Below are positions 14,212 through 22,488 of a DNA stretch of 31,951 nucleotides, piece by piece; position 1 is the first letter of the stretch, and every line of letters starts with the position of its first letter. The stretch spans positions 1 through 31,951 of the forward strand of contig JAOZPW010000005.1 of NCBI GenBank assembly GCA_029932545.1, read 5' to 3'. This DNA is from Thermoanaerobaculales bacterium (GTDB taxonomy: Bacteria > Acidobacteriota > Thermoanaerobaculia > Thermoanaerobaculales > Sulfomarinibacteraceae). The translations under genes and the position numbers were made by a program. The notes under the pieces are model-generated. The model was given only the letters and a program-made list of their open reading frames with translations. It did no database searches and was not told the DNA's origin.

Positions 14212-15330
14212 ATGGCCACCAGCTTGCATCAACTGCTCAATTTGATGGTCGACAAAGGCGGAACCGACCTTCATCTTACAACCAACTCACCCCCGCTTGT
14301 CAGAGTTGACGGCATCCTCAGTGCCCTGGAAAATCAGGCGCCTCTGACGGCCGTCGAAACGAAGAGGTTGGCATATTCGGTTCTGACCGACACCCAGAAG
14401 CATCGTTTCGAAGAGGACCTCGAGCTCGACATTTCCTTCGGCGTCAAAGGGTTGGCTCGTTTCAGGGCCAATATCTACCAGCAGCGAGGAGCTGTCGCCG
14501 GAGCGTTTCGTCGTATTCCCTATGAAATACTCGGTTTCCGTGAGTTGGGCCTGCCGGCTGCCGTTGAGCCCCTGTGCAACAAGCCCCGAGGCCTCGTTCT
14601 GGTCACCGGGCCGACAGGATCCGGCAAATCGACGACGCTGGCTTCGATGATCGACAAGATCAACCGCGAAAAGCCCCTTCACATTCTGACCATCGAGGAT
14701 CCGGTCGAGTACCTGCACTCCCACAAGACCGCCATGGTCAACCAGCGGGAACTTCACGCAGACACCCTGTCCTTCCCCGCCGCCCTGAGATCGGTGCTTC
14801 GTGAAGACCCCGACGTCGTCCTGGTCGGTGAGATGCGTGATCTGGAGACGATCGAATCCGCACTCCGCATCGCGGAGACCGGTCACTTGACCTTCGCTAC
14901 GCTTCACACCAATTCAGCCCCCCAGACCATTAACAGAATTGTCGATGTCTTCCCCGAACACCAGCAGAGCCAGGTTCGCGCCCAGCTCTCTTTCGTGCTC
15001 GAAGGCATCATCTGCCAATCCCTGCTCCCGAGGACCAGCGGCAAGGGGCGTGCGTTGGCCTGCGAAGTCCTGGTGCCCAATGCTGCAATCCGCAACCTGA
15101 TCCGAGAAGACAAGATCCATCAGATTTATTCAACTATGCAAGCCGGTCAGTTGAGATATGGCATGCAGACATTCAATCAGTCTCTTGCGACGCTCTACCA
15201 GCAACGCAAGATCTCCCTCCAGACCGCGATGGCCCACAGTTCCCTTCCCGACGAACTCCAGGATATGATCAACCGCGGTATCGGTACGACCACCCAGACT
15301 CCTGACACGAAGAAGAAGCGGAGGTCCTGA
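14212..15330 (+). CDS. pilT: Twitching motility retraction ATPase PilT
   Basis: A 372-residue retraction motor. The N-terminal PAS-like domain starts LHQLLNLMVDKGGTDLHLTTNSPPLVRVDG; then come Walker A TGPTGSGKSTTLASMID, the Asp box TIEDPVEYLHSHKTAMVNQRE, Walker B VVLVGEMRDLETI, the His box TGHLTFATLHTNSAPQTINRIVDVFP, and the C-terminal MQTFNQSLATLYQQRKIS that corresponds to the AIRNLIRE retraction motif region (AIRNLIRE itself is present). Zinc cysteines are absent, as expected. A strong GGGAGG precedes the start. It lies 20 bases after pilB. Confidence 0.95.
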   Translation: MATSLHQLLNLMVDKGGTDLHLTTNSPPLVRVDGILSALENQAPLTAVETKRLAYSVLTDTQKHRFEEDLELDISFGVKGLARFRANIYQQRGAVAGAFRRIPYEILGFRELGLPAAVEPLCNKPRGLVLVTGPTGSGKSTTLASMIDKINREKPLHILTIEDPVEYLHSHKTAMVNQRELHADTLSFPAALRSVLREDPDVVLVGEMRDLETIESALRIAETGHLTFATLHTNSAPQTINRIVDVFPEHQQSQVRAQLSFVLEGIICQSLLPRTSGKGRALACEVLVPNAAIRNLIREDKIHQIYSTMQAGQLRYGMQTFNQSLATLYQQRKISLQTAMAHSSLPDELQDMINRGIGTTTQTPDTKKKRRS

Positions 15331-15332
15331 CC

Positions 15333-16535
15333 ATGGGCAATTTTGAATGGAAGGGTCGTGATCGCAACGGCAGCCCCAAGACCGGAGTTCTGACCGGCGA
15401 CAGCAAGGAAGCGGTCATCGCAGCCCTACGCCGGCAACAGATCGTTGTAACCACCGTCAAGGAGAAGGGGAAGGAAATTGCCCTGCCGAAGTTCGGAGGA
15501 GGCATCAAGTCCAAGGACATCGCCATCTTCACGCGGCAGTTCTCCGTGATGATCGATGCGGGTCTCCCTCTGGTCCAGTGCCTCGACATCCTGGGCCAAC
15601 AACAGGACAACAAGGGCCTTCAGAAGGTCCTCCTGCAGATTCGACAGGATGTCGAAGGAGGCTCCTCCCTGGCGGAGGCCATGAGAAAACACCCTCAGGC
15701 CTTCGATGAACTGTATGTCAACATGGTTGGGGCGGGTGAGGCCGGCGGTATCCTGGACACCATCCTGCAACGACTGGCCAACTACATCGAAAAGACCGTC
15801 AAACTCAAGAGCCAGGTCAAGTCCGCGATGGTGTATCCGGTCGCCGTCGTCACGATCGCGATCATTGTCGTCTACGTAATCTTGTGGAAGGTCATTCCCG
15901 TCTTCGCCAGCCTGTTTGAAGGATTGGGCGCCCAGTTGCCCTTCCTGACACGAGTGGTTGTCGCAGCTTCAAACTTCATTGGACGGTTCTGGTGGCTGAT
16001 CTTTATCATGGTCTTTGCAACCATCTTTGCCCTGAGACAATACTATGCGACCGAACAGGGGCGCTACCAGATCGACAAGTTGATGCTCAAGATGCCGGCG
16101 ATCGGCCTCCTTCTGAGAAAAATTGCCGTCGCTCGTTTCTGTCGTACTCTCGGGACTCTGCTTTCCTCGGGTGTCCCAATCCTGGATTCCCTGGATATCA
16201 CAGCGAGAACTGCGGGAAACGCCGTCATTGAGGAGGCGATCTTCCAAGTCCGAAAAGAGGTCGAGCAGGGAAAGACCATCGCAGATCCACTGGCCAAAAC
16301 ACAGCAATTCCCACCAATGGTCTGTCAGATGATCGGCGTCGGTGAACAAACCGGCGCAATGGACACCATGCTGTCGAAAATTGCAGATTTCTATGAGGAC
16401 GAGGTCGACACCGCCGTCGACGGCATGATGGCACTGATCGAACCGATCATCATCGCCTTTCTCGGCGTCGTCATCGGCGTCATCGTCGTCGCGATGTACA
16501 TGCCGATGTTCTCCCTGATCAGCCAGATCGGCTGA
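15333..16535 (+). CDS. pilC: Type IV pilus inner-membrane platform protein PilC
   Basis: A 400-residue GSPII_F/PilC protein that forms the inner-membrane platform on which PilB and PilT act. Two cytoplasmic T2SSF repeats are visible (FTRQFSVMIDAGLPLVQCLDIL near 70 and FCRTLGTLLSSGVPILDSLDIT near 270). Hydrophobic segments follow each: MVYPVAVVTIAIIVVYVILW, then WLIFIMVFATIFAL, then the last PIIIAFLGVVIGVIVVAMYMPMF. The GAGEAGGILDTIL and GVGEQTGAMDTML signatures are intact. GGAGGT sits about 8 bases upstream of the ATG. It ends one base into pilS (TGATG). Confidence 0.96.
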   Translation: MGNFEWKGRDRNGSPKTGVLTGDSKEAVIAALRRQQIVVTTVKEKGKEIALPKFGGGIKSKDIAIFTRQFSVMIDAGLPLVQCLDILGQQQDNKGLQKVLLQIRQDVEGGSSLAEAMRKHPQAFDELYVNMVGAGEAGGILDTILQRLANYIEKTVKLKSQVKSAMVYPVAVVTIAIIVVYVILWKVIPVFASLFEGLGAQLPFLTRVVVAASNFIGRFWWLIFIMVFATIFALRQYYATEQGRYQIDKLMLKMPAIGLLLRKIAVARFCRTLGTLLSSGVPILDSLDITARTAGNAVIEEAIFQVRKEVEQGKTIADPLAKTQQFPPMVCQMIGVGEQTGAMDTMLSKIADFYEDEVDTAVDGMMALIEPIIIAFLGVVIGVIVVAMYMPMFSLISQIG

Positions 16536-18226
16536 TGATCGAAAGGCCTGAACGGCAATCAACCACGACGGGCGGGGCAACTACCCCGCCCGTCGTTTCA
16601 CCGTCCCCGACAACGCTCCGCTGGTTTCTCGGCCTTCGGCTGGTCGTCATATCCACTCTTTTCCTCGGCATTCTCCTGATTCAAGCCACTTCCCCACTGA
16701 TCCTCCCGCTCAAACATTTCTACAGCATCATCCTGGCTACATATGCCCTCAGTCTCGGTTACCTTGTTCTTCACCTGGTCGGCTTCTCCCTCAGGCTTCA
16801 GGCAATCATCCAATTGGTCGGCGACATCGGCATCGTCACGGGGCTGGTCTACCTCACCGGAGGCTTTCACTCACCCTTCTCCTTCCTCTACCTTGCGGTC
16901 ATCGTCGCCGGCGCGGTCATTATTCGCGGGGGCGGTCTGATTTTTGCGGGACTCTCGGCAATTGCCTACGGACTCCTCGTCGACCTGATGGTATTCAACC
17001 TTCTCCCGATTCCTCCCAATCTGACAGGGATTCAGGTGTCGCCGTCACTCCCGAGAATCCTTTCCCAGCTCTTGATCAACATCGTCGGCTTTGTCCTTGT
17101 GGCCGTTCTGGTGTCCTACCTTTCCGAGAGTCTCCGCCTCGCCCGGAGTCGGTTGAGCGAGGAGATCGAACGAGCGCAACGCCTGGCCGCCGTGACCGAC
17201 CATGTCGTCCGGTCGGTTGCAGCCGGCATTGTTGCCACCGACCTCGAAGGGCGGGTTCTTCATCTCAACCCCGCAGGGCAGCGGATTCTCGGCCTCGCAC
17301 CGGAGGCCCGAACTGAAGGACTGGATCTCGACGAAGTCATGCCTCTGGCCGGCCATTCGTGGGGCCTGCTCTACACCCGAGCGCGTTCGATGTCTTCCAT
17401 TCGAATCGAGGACAACCACCGCACCACCGGACTGCACCTGGGCCTGACTCTGGGCCCCTTAGAAGACGAGGCCGATAATTTGGTGGGTTTTATCATCAGC
17501 TTTCAGGACCTCTCCGAAATCAAAGGAGCTGCGGCCCGGCAGCGAATGCAGGAACGAATGGCGGCCGTCGGCGAAATGGCGGCGCGGATGGCTCACGAGA
17601 TCAAGAATCCACTCGCCGGAATTTCGGGTTCCGCCCAGATGTTGGCCTCAAAAGAGGGCTCTGACGACAAAACATCACGCCTGCTCCGCATCCTCGTTGA
17701 CGAGAGTCAAAGGCTCTCCACGATCCTCGATAATTTCCTCGATTATTCACGCCCCAGCCATGGGAGCCGTCACCAGTGCGATCTTCCCGTTCTGATCAGG
17801 GACTGTGTAGACCTCCTCCGCCGTTCGGACCTTCTGAGGCCTGATCACGACATCATCCTCGACCTCCCCGAGAGCCTTCTGCTGCTCGGCGAAGAACCCC
17901 TGCTTCGACAGATGTTCTGGAATCTATCCCGTAACGCCCTGGAAGCGATGCCGGAGGAAGGTACTCTGACGATCAGCACCAAGAAACGTCCAGGAACCAT
18001 GATTTTGACCTTCACCGATACCGGGATCGGCATGTCCGACGACGTCCGGGAACGGGCTTTCGAACCCTTTGTTTCATCGACCCCTGGCGGAACCGGCTTG
18101 GGATTGGCTGTTGTCTACAACGTCGTAGAACAGCATGACGGCACGATTGAGATTGACAGCACACCCGGGACCGGCACCACTGTGAGAGTCGAACTACCCT
18201 GTCTGAGGCTTGGAGAGACAGCATGA
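16535..18226 (+). CDS. pilS: PilS-type membrane sensor histidine kinase
   Basis: A 563-residue kinase. Six hydrophobic segments occupy roughly residues 28-200. A PAS domain (about 225-330, VAAGIVATDLEGRVLHLNPAGQRILGL) follows, then a HisKA domain with phosphoacceptor His354 in MAHEIKNPLAGISGSAQML, and an HATPase domain with N box NLSRNALEAMPEEG, G1 DTGIGMSDDVRERAFEPF and G2 GTGLGLAVV. This layout and the position between pilC and pilR match PilS, which with PilR controls pilin transcription in response to pilin levels. It is coupled to pilC by a TGATG and to pilR by an ATGA overlap. Confidence 0.92.
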   Translation: MIERPERQSTTTGGATTPPVVSPSPTTLRWFLGLRLVVISTLFLGILLIQATSPLILPLKHFYSIILATYALSLGYLVLHLVGFSLRLQAIIQLVGDIGIVTGLVYLTGGFHSPFSFLYLAVIVAGAVIIRGGGLIFAGLSAIAYGLLVDLMVFNLLPIPPNLTGIQVSPSLPRILSQLLINIVGFVLVAVLVSYLSESLRLARSRLSEEIERAQRLAAVTDHVVRSVAAGIVATDLEGRVLHLNPAGQRILGLAPEARTEGLDLDEVMPLAGHSWGLLYTRARSMSSIRIEDNHRTTGLHLGLTLGPLEDEADNLVGFIISFQDLSEIKGAAARQRMQERMAAVGEMAARMAHEIKNPLAGISGSAQMLASKEGSDDKTSRLLRILVDESQRLSTILDNFLDYSRPSHGSRHQCDLPVLIRDCVDLLRRSDLLRPDHDIILDLPESLLLLGEEPLLRQMFWNLSRNALEAMPEEGTLTISTKKRPGTMILTFTDTGIGMSDDVRERAFEPFVSSTPGGTGLGLAVVYNVVEQHDGTIEIDSTPGTGTTVRVELPCLRLGETA

Positions 18227-19611
18227 TCAACCAGCGTACGATCCTCGTTATCGACGACGAACCGTCAATTCGAGAAATGCTGACAATTTTCCTCGAGGAG
18301 ATGGGCTACACAGTCAAAACCGCTGATAGCGTGGGGACCGGAATCACTGCCGTTGATACCAATGCCTTCGACCTGGTGATGTGTGACCTCCGATTGCCCG
18401 ACGGAACCGGCCTCGAAGTCCTCGACCACGCCAGGAAGAACCCGTCAGCGCCACCATTCATCATCATCACGGCCCACACCACACCCCAAAATGCCCTGGA
18501 CGCCCTCCGTGCCGGTGCTGCAGAATACCTCTCCAAGCCGTTCAACGTCGAAGACCTTCGGCTGATTCTCAGGAACATCCTGGGCACTGAGCCTTCCATG
18601 ACTCCCGTAAAGAACTCCGGGTTGATCGGGTCCAGCCTGGCAATTCAAAGGGTTCTCTCCCTGGCAGGGAAGGTCGCTGCCACACCCTCAACCGTGTTGA
18701 TCAGCGGCGAAAGCGGTACCGGCAAGGAACTGCTGGCACGGGCTATCCATAACGAATCACCGGTCAAATCCGGACCGTTCTTGAGCATCAATTGTGGTGC
18801 AATGCCGGAGAACCTCTTGGAATCTGAACTGTTCGGACACGTCAAGGGCTCGTTCACCGGAGCTGTCAAGGATCACGTCGGACTGATAGCTCAGGCGGAA
18901 AACGGCACCATCCTCCTGGACGAAGTTGGCGAAATGACACCCTCTATGCAGGTCAAACTCCTCCGCGTCCTGCAGGAACGACGTGTCCGGCCGGTTGGGG
19001 GCCATCTTGAAATCAAAGTCAACACCAGGGTCCTCGCCGCCACCAACCGAAATTTGGCCGAGGAGGTTCGTCAGGGGAATTTTCGGGAAGACCTCTTCTA
19101 TCGTCTTCACGTCATCGTTATCCATCTGCCACCACTGAGAGATCGCCTGGAGGACCTGCCCGAGCTTGCACGGTTCTTCGTACAACGATATTGCGCACGA
19201 TTCGGGATACCACAGAAGCGGCTTTCGGAGGATGCTGTCCGGCTCTTGCGAACCCATACCTGGCCCGGCAATGTCCGAGAATTGGAAAATGTCATTGAAC
19301 GAACGGTCGCTCTGGAAGCAGGGGAACTCATTTCTTCCGGCGTGCTGACCGAACACCTTCACGGCACCACGAATGCCACGTCCCACGGAAGACATATCCT
19401 GCCTGAAGAGGGAATCGACTTGGAGGAATACCTCAATGGCCTCCGCGCGGATTTCTTGAGACAGGCATTGGACCTGACCGGCGGCCACCAGAAGCAGGCT
19501 GCGGAGATGCTCCGCCTCTCCTACAGAGCGTTCAGGTACCATGCCGAGAAACTGGGGCTGAGCCGGGGCTCGACGGCATCGGATCATCCCCAACCCAAGG
19601 AGTCTTCATGA
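18223..19611 (+). CDS. pilR: PilR-type sigma-54-dependent response regulator
   Basis: A 462-residue NtrC-family activator. The receiver domain (1-120) has the acidic pair DDE near residue 10, phosphorylation site Asp55 in VMCDLRLPDGTG and K-containing YLSKPF. The AAA+ domain has Walker A GESGTGKELLARAIH near 162-176, the sigma-54 contact loop GSFTGA (209-214; GAFTGA in most members, an accepted variant), Walker B GTILLDEVGEM and the arginine region TWPGNVRELENVIERTVAL. The C-terminal Fis-type HTH is QKQAAEMLRLSYRAFRYHAEKLGL. It should activate sigma-54 promoters such as that of pilA, which is not in this window. Confidence 0.93.
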   Translation: MINQRTILVIDDEPSIREMLTIFLEEMGYTVKTADSVGTGITAVDTNAFDLVMCDLRLPDGTGLEVLDHARKNPSAPPFIIITAHTTPQNALDALRAGAAEYLSKPFNVEDLRLILRNILGTEPSMTPVKNSGLIGSSLAIQRVLSLAGKVAATPSTVLISGESGTGKELLARAIHNESPVKSGPFLSINCGAMPENLLESELFGHVKGSFTGAVKDHVGLIAQAENGTILLDEVGEMTPSMQVKLLRVLQERRVRPVGGHLEIKVNTRVLAATNRNLAEEVRQGNFREDLFYRLHVIVIHLPPLRDRLEDLPELARFFVQRYCARFGIPQKRLSEDAVRLLRTHTWPGNVRELENVIERTVALEAGELISSGVLTEHLHGTTNATSHGRHILPEEGIDLEEYLNGLRADFLRQALDLTGGHQKQAAEMLRLSYRAFRYHAEKLGLSRGSTASDHPQPKESS

Positions 19612-20153
19612 GAAGCTATCAGCTATCAGCTATCAGCCGTCAGTTCATCATCACACTGGTCTTCATCACCTTGATTGGGTGCAGCGACAGCCCGCAGGAT
19701 CCGGCAACTCTTTCCGTATCGGCCGATCCCCCAGCTATCCAAAAAATGGTACGACCCCTTCCTGAGGCCGTACTTCCGGACGGCAACAGGCTGACCTTGG
19801 AGTTGGCGCTGACGCAAGATGAGATCAGTCAGGGACTGATGTTCAGGAACTCACTGCCCAACGACCGGGGCATGTTGTTTATCTTCAGGGAAGAACGGGT
19901 TCCCAGTTTTTGGATGAAAAACACCCTGATTCCCTTGGACATGGTGTTTCTCTCCGCCGATGGAGTCATCGTCGATGTCATCCATAACGCTCTGCCCTGC
20001 AAGACAGACCCCTGCCCCCAGTATGTGCCGAGAACACAGGCCCTGGCAGTTCTTGAGGTCGCTGCAGGTGTGGCGGAGAGTCAGAGCCTTGACGAAGGCG
20101 TCAGTCTGAAATTTGAACGGGTTCCGGGATATCCGCGGGAGCCGGCACCGTAG
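19608..20153 (+). CDS. DUF192 lipoprotein
   Basis: A 181-residue secreted lipoprotein with a C-terminal DUF192 domain of unknown function. The N-terminus is a lipoprotein signal with hydrophobic FIITLVFITLIGC and lipid-acceptor Cys25. The domain shows LALTQDEISQGLMFRNSLPNDRGMLFIF, VPSFWMKNTLIPLDMVFL and VPRTQALAVLEVAAG, all typical. A CxxxxC pair (LPCKTDPCPQY) is present, as in many members. The start overlaps the pilR stop by 4 bases. Codons 3-12 are made of a heptamer repeat array (19614-19641), so the signal-peptide n-region reads YQLSAIS and was shaped by the repeat. No other start codon fits the lipobox. Confidence 0.85.
   Translation: MRSYQLSAISRQFIITLVFITLIGCSDSPQDPATLSVSADPPAIQKMVRPLPEAVLPDGNRLTLELALTQDEISQGLMFRNSLPNDRGMLFIFREERVPSFWMKNTLIPLDMVFLSADGVIVDVIHNALPCKTDPCPQYVPRTQALAVLEVAAGVAESQSLDEGVSLKFERVPGYPREPAP
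19614..19641. repeat. Heptamer array, unit AGCTATC, inside a coding start
   Basis: Three exact AGCTATC blocks and one AGCCGTC lie immediately after the start codon of the DUF192 lipoprotein gene. Because 7 is not a multiple of 3, three units (21 bases) encode a 7-residue period YQLSAIS. Confidence 0.9.
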
Positions 20154-20188
20154 TCTCTTGTGACCGGAATCTTATGCGGAAATTGTCA

Positions 20189-20260
20189 AGCTGTTAGCTG
20201 TTAGCCAGAAAACAAAACGGCATTCAAGCTACCGTTTCCTGAGCTAACCGCTAATAGCTC
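20189..20260. repeat. Heptamer-derived inverted repeat between convergent genes
   Basis: AGCTGTTAGCTGTTAGC at 20189-20205 is complementary at about 15 of 17 positions to GCTAACCGCTAATAGCT near 20243-20259. It lies between the convergent ends of the DUF192 lipoprotein and the FmdB-like gene. The 37-base loop and the lack of a T run make it a weak terminator candidate; the stem units keep the 7-base period. Confidence 0.72.
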
Positions 20261-20300
20261 TCGACGGAGGCGGGACCTCTTTTGTTCCAGCTTCGTCCGG

Positions 20301-20615
20301 TCAAGGAGCTTTTGACTCCTTCGATGACGAATCGGCACTGCTCGACTTCGTCGACGAGGATGAGGAGGTGTCGGATGCAACCGGTGCTTTCGACTCAGGT
20401 GTTTCGGCTCTCCGGGTGCCGGCCGCTCCGCCGGTTCCCTTACCGTAATCGGTCACATACCATCCGCTGCCCTTGAATTGAAGGGCGGGCACACCCAACA
20501 ACCGGCGGACTGCACCTCCGCACTCCGGACAGATTTTTGTCGGCTCGGTCGTCGTTTTTTGAATCCGTTCAAAACGGATGCCACAGACGAAACACTCATA
20601 TTCATATAAAGGCAT
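20301..20615 (-). CDS. FmdB-family zinc ribbon protein
   Basis: A 104-residue protein with an N-terminal FmdB zinc ribbon (about 1-45): MPLYEYECFVCGIRFE with Cys8/Cys11 and TKICPECGGAVRRLLGVPALQFKGSGWYVTDYG with Cys29/Cys32. The aromatic FKGSGWYVTDY motif is a hallmark of the family, once named as a regulator of formamidase genes but of unclear general role. The tail from residue ~60 is a low-complexity Ser/Ala/Thr/Lys stretch, commonly seen in these proteins. It is downstream of and on the same strand as the DUF4388 gene. Confidence 0.88.
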   Translation of the reverse strand: MPLYEYECFVCGIRFERIQKTTTEPTKICPECGGAVRRLLGVPALQFKGSGWYVTDYGKGTGGAAGTRRAETPESKAPVASDTSSSSSTKSSSADSSSKESKAP

Positions 20616-20643
20616 CGATCAATCTCTCAACTCTCACCAGCCA

Positions 20644-21405
20644 TCAGCTCTTGACCTGAATTCGAATTCCAACGGAACTGGCCTCTTCACGGCTCACCAG
20701 TTGGAGATACATGAAGGCGTACATCACTCTCGCGTTGACTCCTGGATTGAGGGGCCCTTTTTCACACAGATCAAACAGCGTCGTCTGCCCGTCGACCATG
20801 TCCAACATCGTCATCTCCGACATCTCGAGGTGAAGGTTCTCCAGATGAGCTGGTCGGGGTCCGCGTGAAAAGACCGTATTGCGACCCCCCAATTTACCCA
20901 TTACCGTCTTGGCATCGGCGATGTGTTTGCATCCGGAAAGGATGGCTCGGGGCGTCGGAATCTTGATCTTGTAGACCTCATCATCCCGAAACACACCAAC
21001 CTTGAACACAACCTCGCCCTCGTCCCAGTTGAAAAGGCTCCACAGCATGTCCTGAACTTGCTCCCTGACCGCAACGCCCAGCTCTTCCTTTCGCAGAAAA
21101 CCCATCTGAACCAGGATGCTCCCATGCCGTCGGCCTGGCACTCGATCCAGTTCTTCCGCCGAAACCTGGTGCTGCGCCTCAGTGATCTGCCCCTTGCTGA
21201 CCAGATAGTCACCCAGTGACATTCCCCGATCCGACGATGTGGCGAAGATAATGTCTCCGTCGACGAAGAAAAGTTTTCGGGTCTCTTCACCTCGTGTGAA
21301 TTCCATGACACCGGGCACACCATGCCTGTGGATCGTCGCCAATATCTCCGAAAGCGCCGTCCGGCTCAAGTTCCCACGGAAAATGAAATCGTTGTCACCC
21401 ATCAC
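20644..21405 (-). CDS. DUF4388 (PATAN-type) domain protein
   Basis: A 253-residue protein. Residues ~7-100 match the DUF4388/PATAN pattern: FRGNLSRTALSEILATIHRHGVPGVMEFTRGEETRKLFFVDGDIIFATSSDRGMSLGDYLVSKGQIT. This domain is common in delta-proteobacterial and acidobacterial signalling and motility proteins. The middle holds FLRKEELGVAVREQVQDMLWSLFNWDEGEVVFKVG, a second motif typical of the family, and the end holds a degenerate helical region. No catalytic residues are visible. It is oriented opposite to the pil operon and separated from it by the FmdB gene, so a link to pili is only possible. The start (MMGDN) could be either of two adjacent ATGs. Confidence 0.78.
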   Translation of the reverse strand: MMGDNDFIFRGNLSRTALSEILATIHRHGVPGVMEFTRGEETRKLFFVDGDIIFATSSDRGMSLGDYLVSKGQITEAQHQVSAEELDRVPGRRHGSILVQMGFLRKEELGVAVREQVQDMLWSLFNWDEGEVVFKVGVFRDDEVYKIKIPTPRAILSGCKHIADAKTVMGKLGGRNTVFSRGPRPAHLENLHLEMSEMTMLDMVDGQTTLFDLCEKGPLNPGVNARVMYAFMYLQLVSREEASSVGIRIQVKS

Positions 21406-21446
21406 GTTGACCTCTGTTTGAGTCAGCCCCTCTCATCTGATGAAAC

Positions 21447-21545
21447 TGGCGGAAGCGCAAGGGAATCGAACCCTCCGATCGACCCTCACCGGGCCGACCC
21501 AACGGATTTGAAGTCCGCGGAGACCACCAGGCCCCATGCGCTTCC
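21447..21545 (-). tRNA. selC: tRNA-Sec(UCA), selenocysteine
   Basis: A 99-base minus-strand tRNA with an 8-bp acceptor stem GGAAGCGC/GCGCTTCC, a long variable arm, anticodon TCA within ACTTCAAAT, T loop TTCGATT, discriminator G and an encoded CCA. The 8-bp acceptor, extra-long D and variable stems and UCA anticodon are diagnostic of bacterial tRNA-Sec. selA, selB and selD are not in the window. Confidence 0.95.
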
Positions 21546-21612
21546 GAACCGACGCATTCTAACAGATTCGTTGACAAGAGAATTCCCCTCTGCTAAAAAT
21601 ACCGTCCCTCGT

Positions 21613-21688
<76 letters not shown>

Positions 21689-21700
21689 GTACAACAAAAT

Positions 21701-21730
21701 AAAGCCGCCGGAACCCGGCGGCTTTTTGTT
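21701..21730 (+). terminator. Rho-independent terminator after tRNA-Ala
   Basis: Perfect 11-bp stem AAAGCCGCCGG/CCGGCGGCTTT with loop AAC, continued by a T-rich run TTTTTGTTTTG. It starts 12 bases after the tRNA CCA. Confidence 0.93.
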
Positions 21731-21879
21731 TTGTGTCGTGTCGATGCCAGGCCAGACAAGTCTGACAAAGTCTTCAGCATTATGAACGGCCCCCTTGATC
21801 ACAACCTCACAGACCCCAAATCTAATAATGACACCGTGAAATATTGGAATCAAACCCAGCCGGATGCGTAACAATAGGC

Positions 21880-22488
21880 ATGAGCTACGCCATGCCGTTG
21901 CCACAAATCGCACCACCGTTGCCGCGCACCATCCGCCTCGCCCAAGGGGGTGACAACTCGGCACGCGAGGAGTTGGCGGTCTATTGCCGGAAGATCGCCT
22001 ACATCTTTGCCCTCCAGGGTTGTGGTGATCGCAACGAAGCACATGACCTCGCCCAGGATGCGGTCTTGCGGTTTTTTTCTGCCCTCGACAGATTTCACAG
22101 CGACCGTCCCGTCAAACCCTGGCTGTTGACGATCACCCGCAACCTGATCCGTGACCGAGCAAGGCGGCGTCGGACTCGGAGAATCGAAGCCCTCTCACTC
22201 GACGACATCCTTGTGGATCCGCGCGATCCCGAACCCGGCCCCGAAACAATTGCCGCCCTGCATGAAATGCAACAACTGCTTTGGCGTTCGTTGCAGAAAC
22301 TCTCGACCTCGGATCGCGAGATCATCACCCTCCGCGAATACCTCGATCAGTCTTATGAGGACATCGCCAACATCCTCGGCGTGCCACGAGGAACAGTCAT
22401 GTCGCGTCTCCATCGCGCCCGACGCAGGCTGGGCGCCATCATGATCCGCCACAAAGAATCTATGGCCGGGGAGGTTCACGATGCCTGA
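21880..22488 (+). CDS. ECF-type RNA polymerase sigma factor
   Basis: A ~202-residue sigma-70 family protein with only regions 2 and 4. Region 2 shows the helix around NEAHDLAQDAVLRFFSALDRF and the -10-binding PVKPWLLTITRNLIRDRARRRR. Region 4 shows LQKLSTSDREIITLREYLDQSYEDIANILGVPRGTVMSRLHRARRRLGAIM, a complete -35-recognition HTH. I chose the ATG at 21880 (MSYAMPLP) with a short AGG upstream; a TTG at 21844 is less likely. The anti-sigma gene overlaps its end by 8 bases, so both are made together. The target promoter motif is unknown. Confidence 0.93.
   Translation: MSYAMPLPQIAPPLPRTIRLAQGGDNSAREELAVYCRKIAYIFALQGCGDRNEAHDLAQDAVLRFFSALDRFHSDRPVKPWLLTITRNLIRDRARRRRTRRIEALSLDDILVDPRDPEPGPETIAALHEMQQLLWRSLQKLSTSDREIITLREYLDQSYEDIANILGVPRGTVMSRLHRARRRLGAIMIRHKESMAGEVHDA

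Noticed and set aside
18223..19611. GSFTGA in PilR as a sign of an inactive sigma-54 activator
   Set aside because: The Ala-to-Ser change occurs in working NtrC-family activators; Walker A, Walker B and HTH are all intact.
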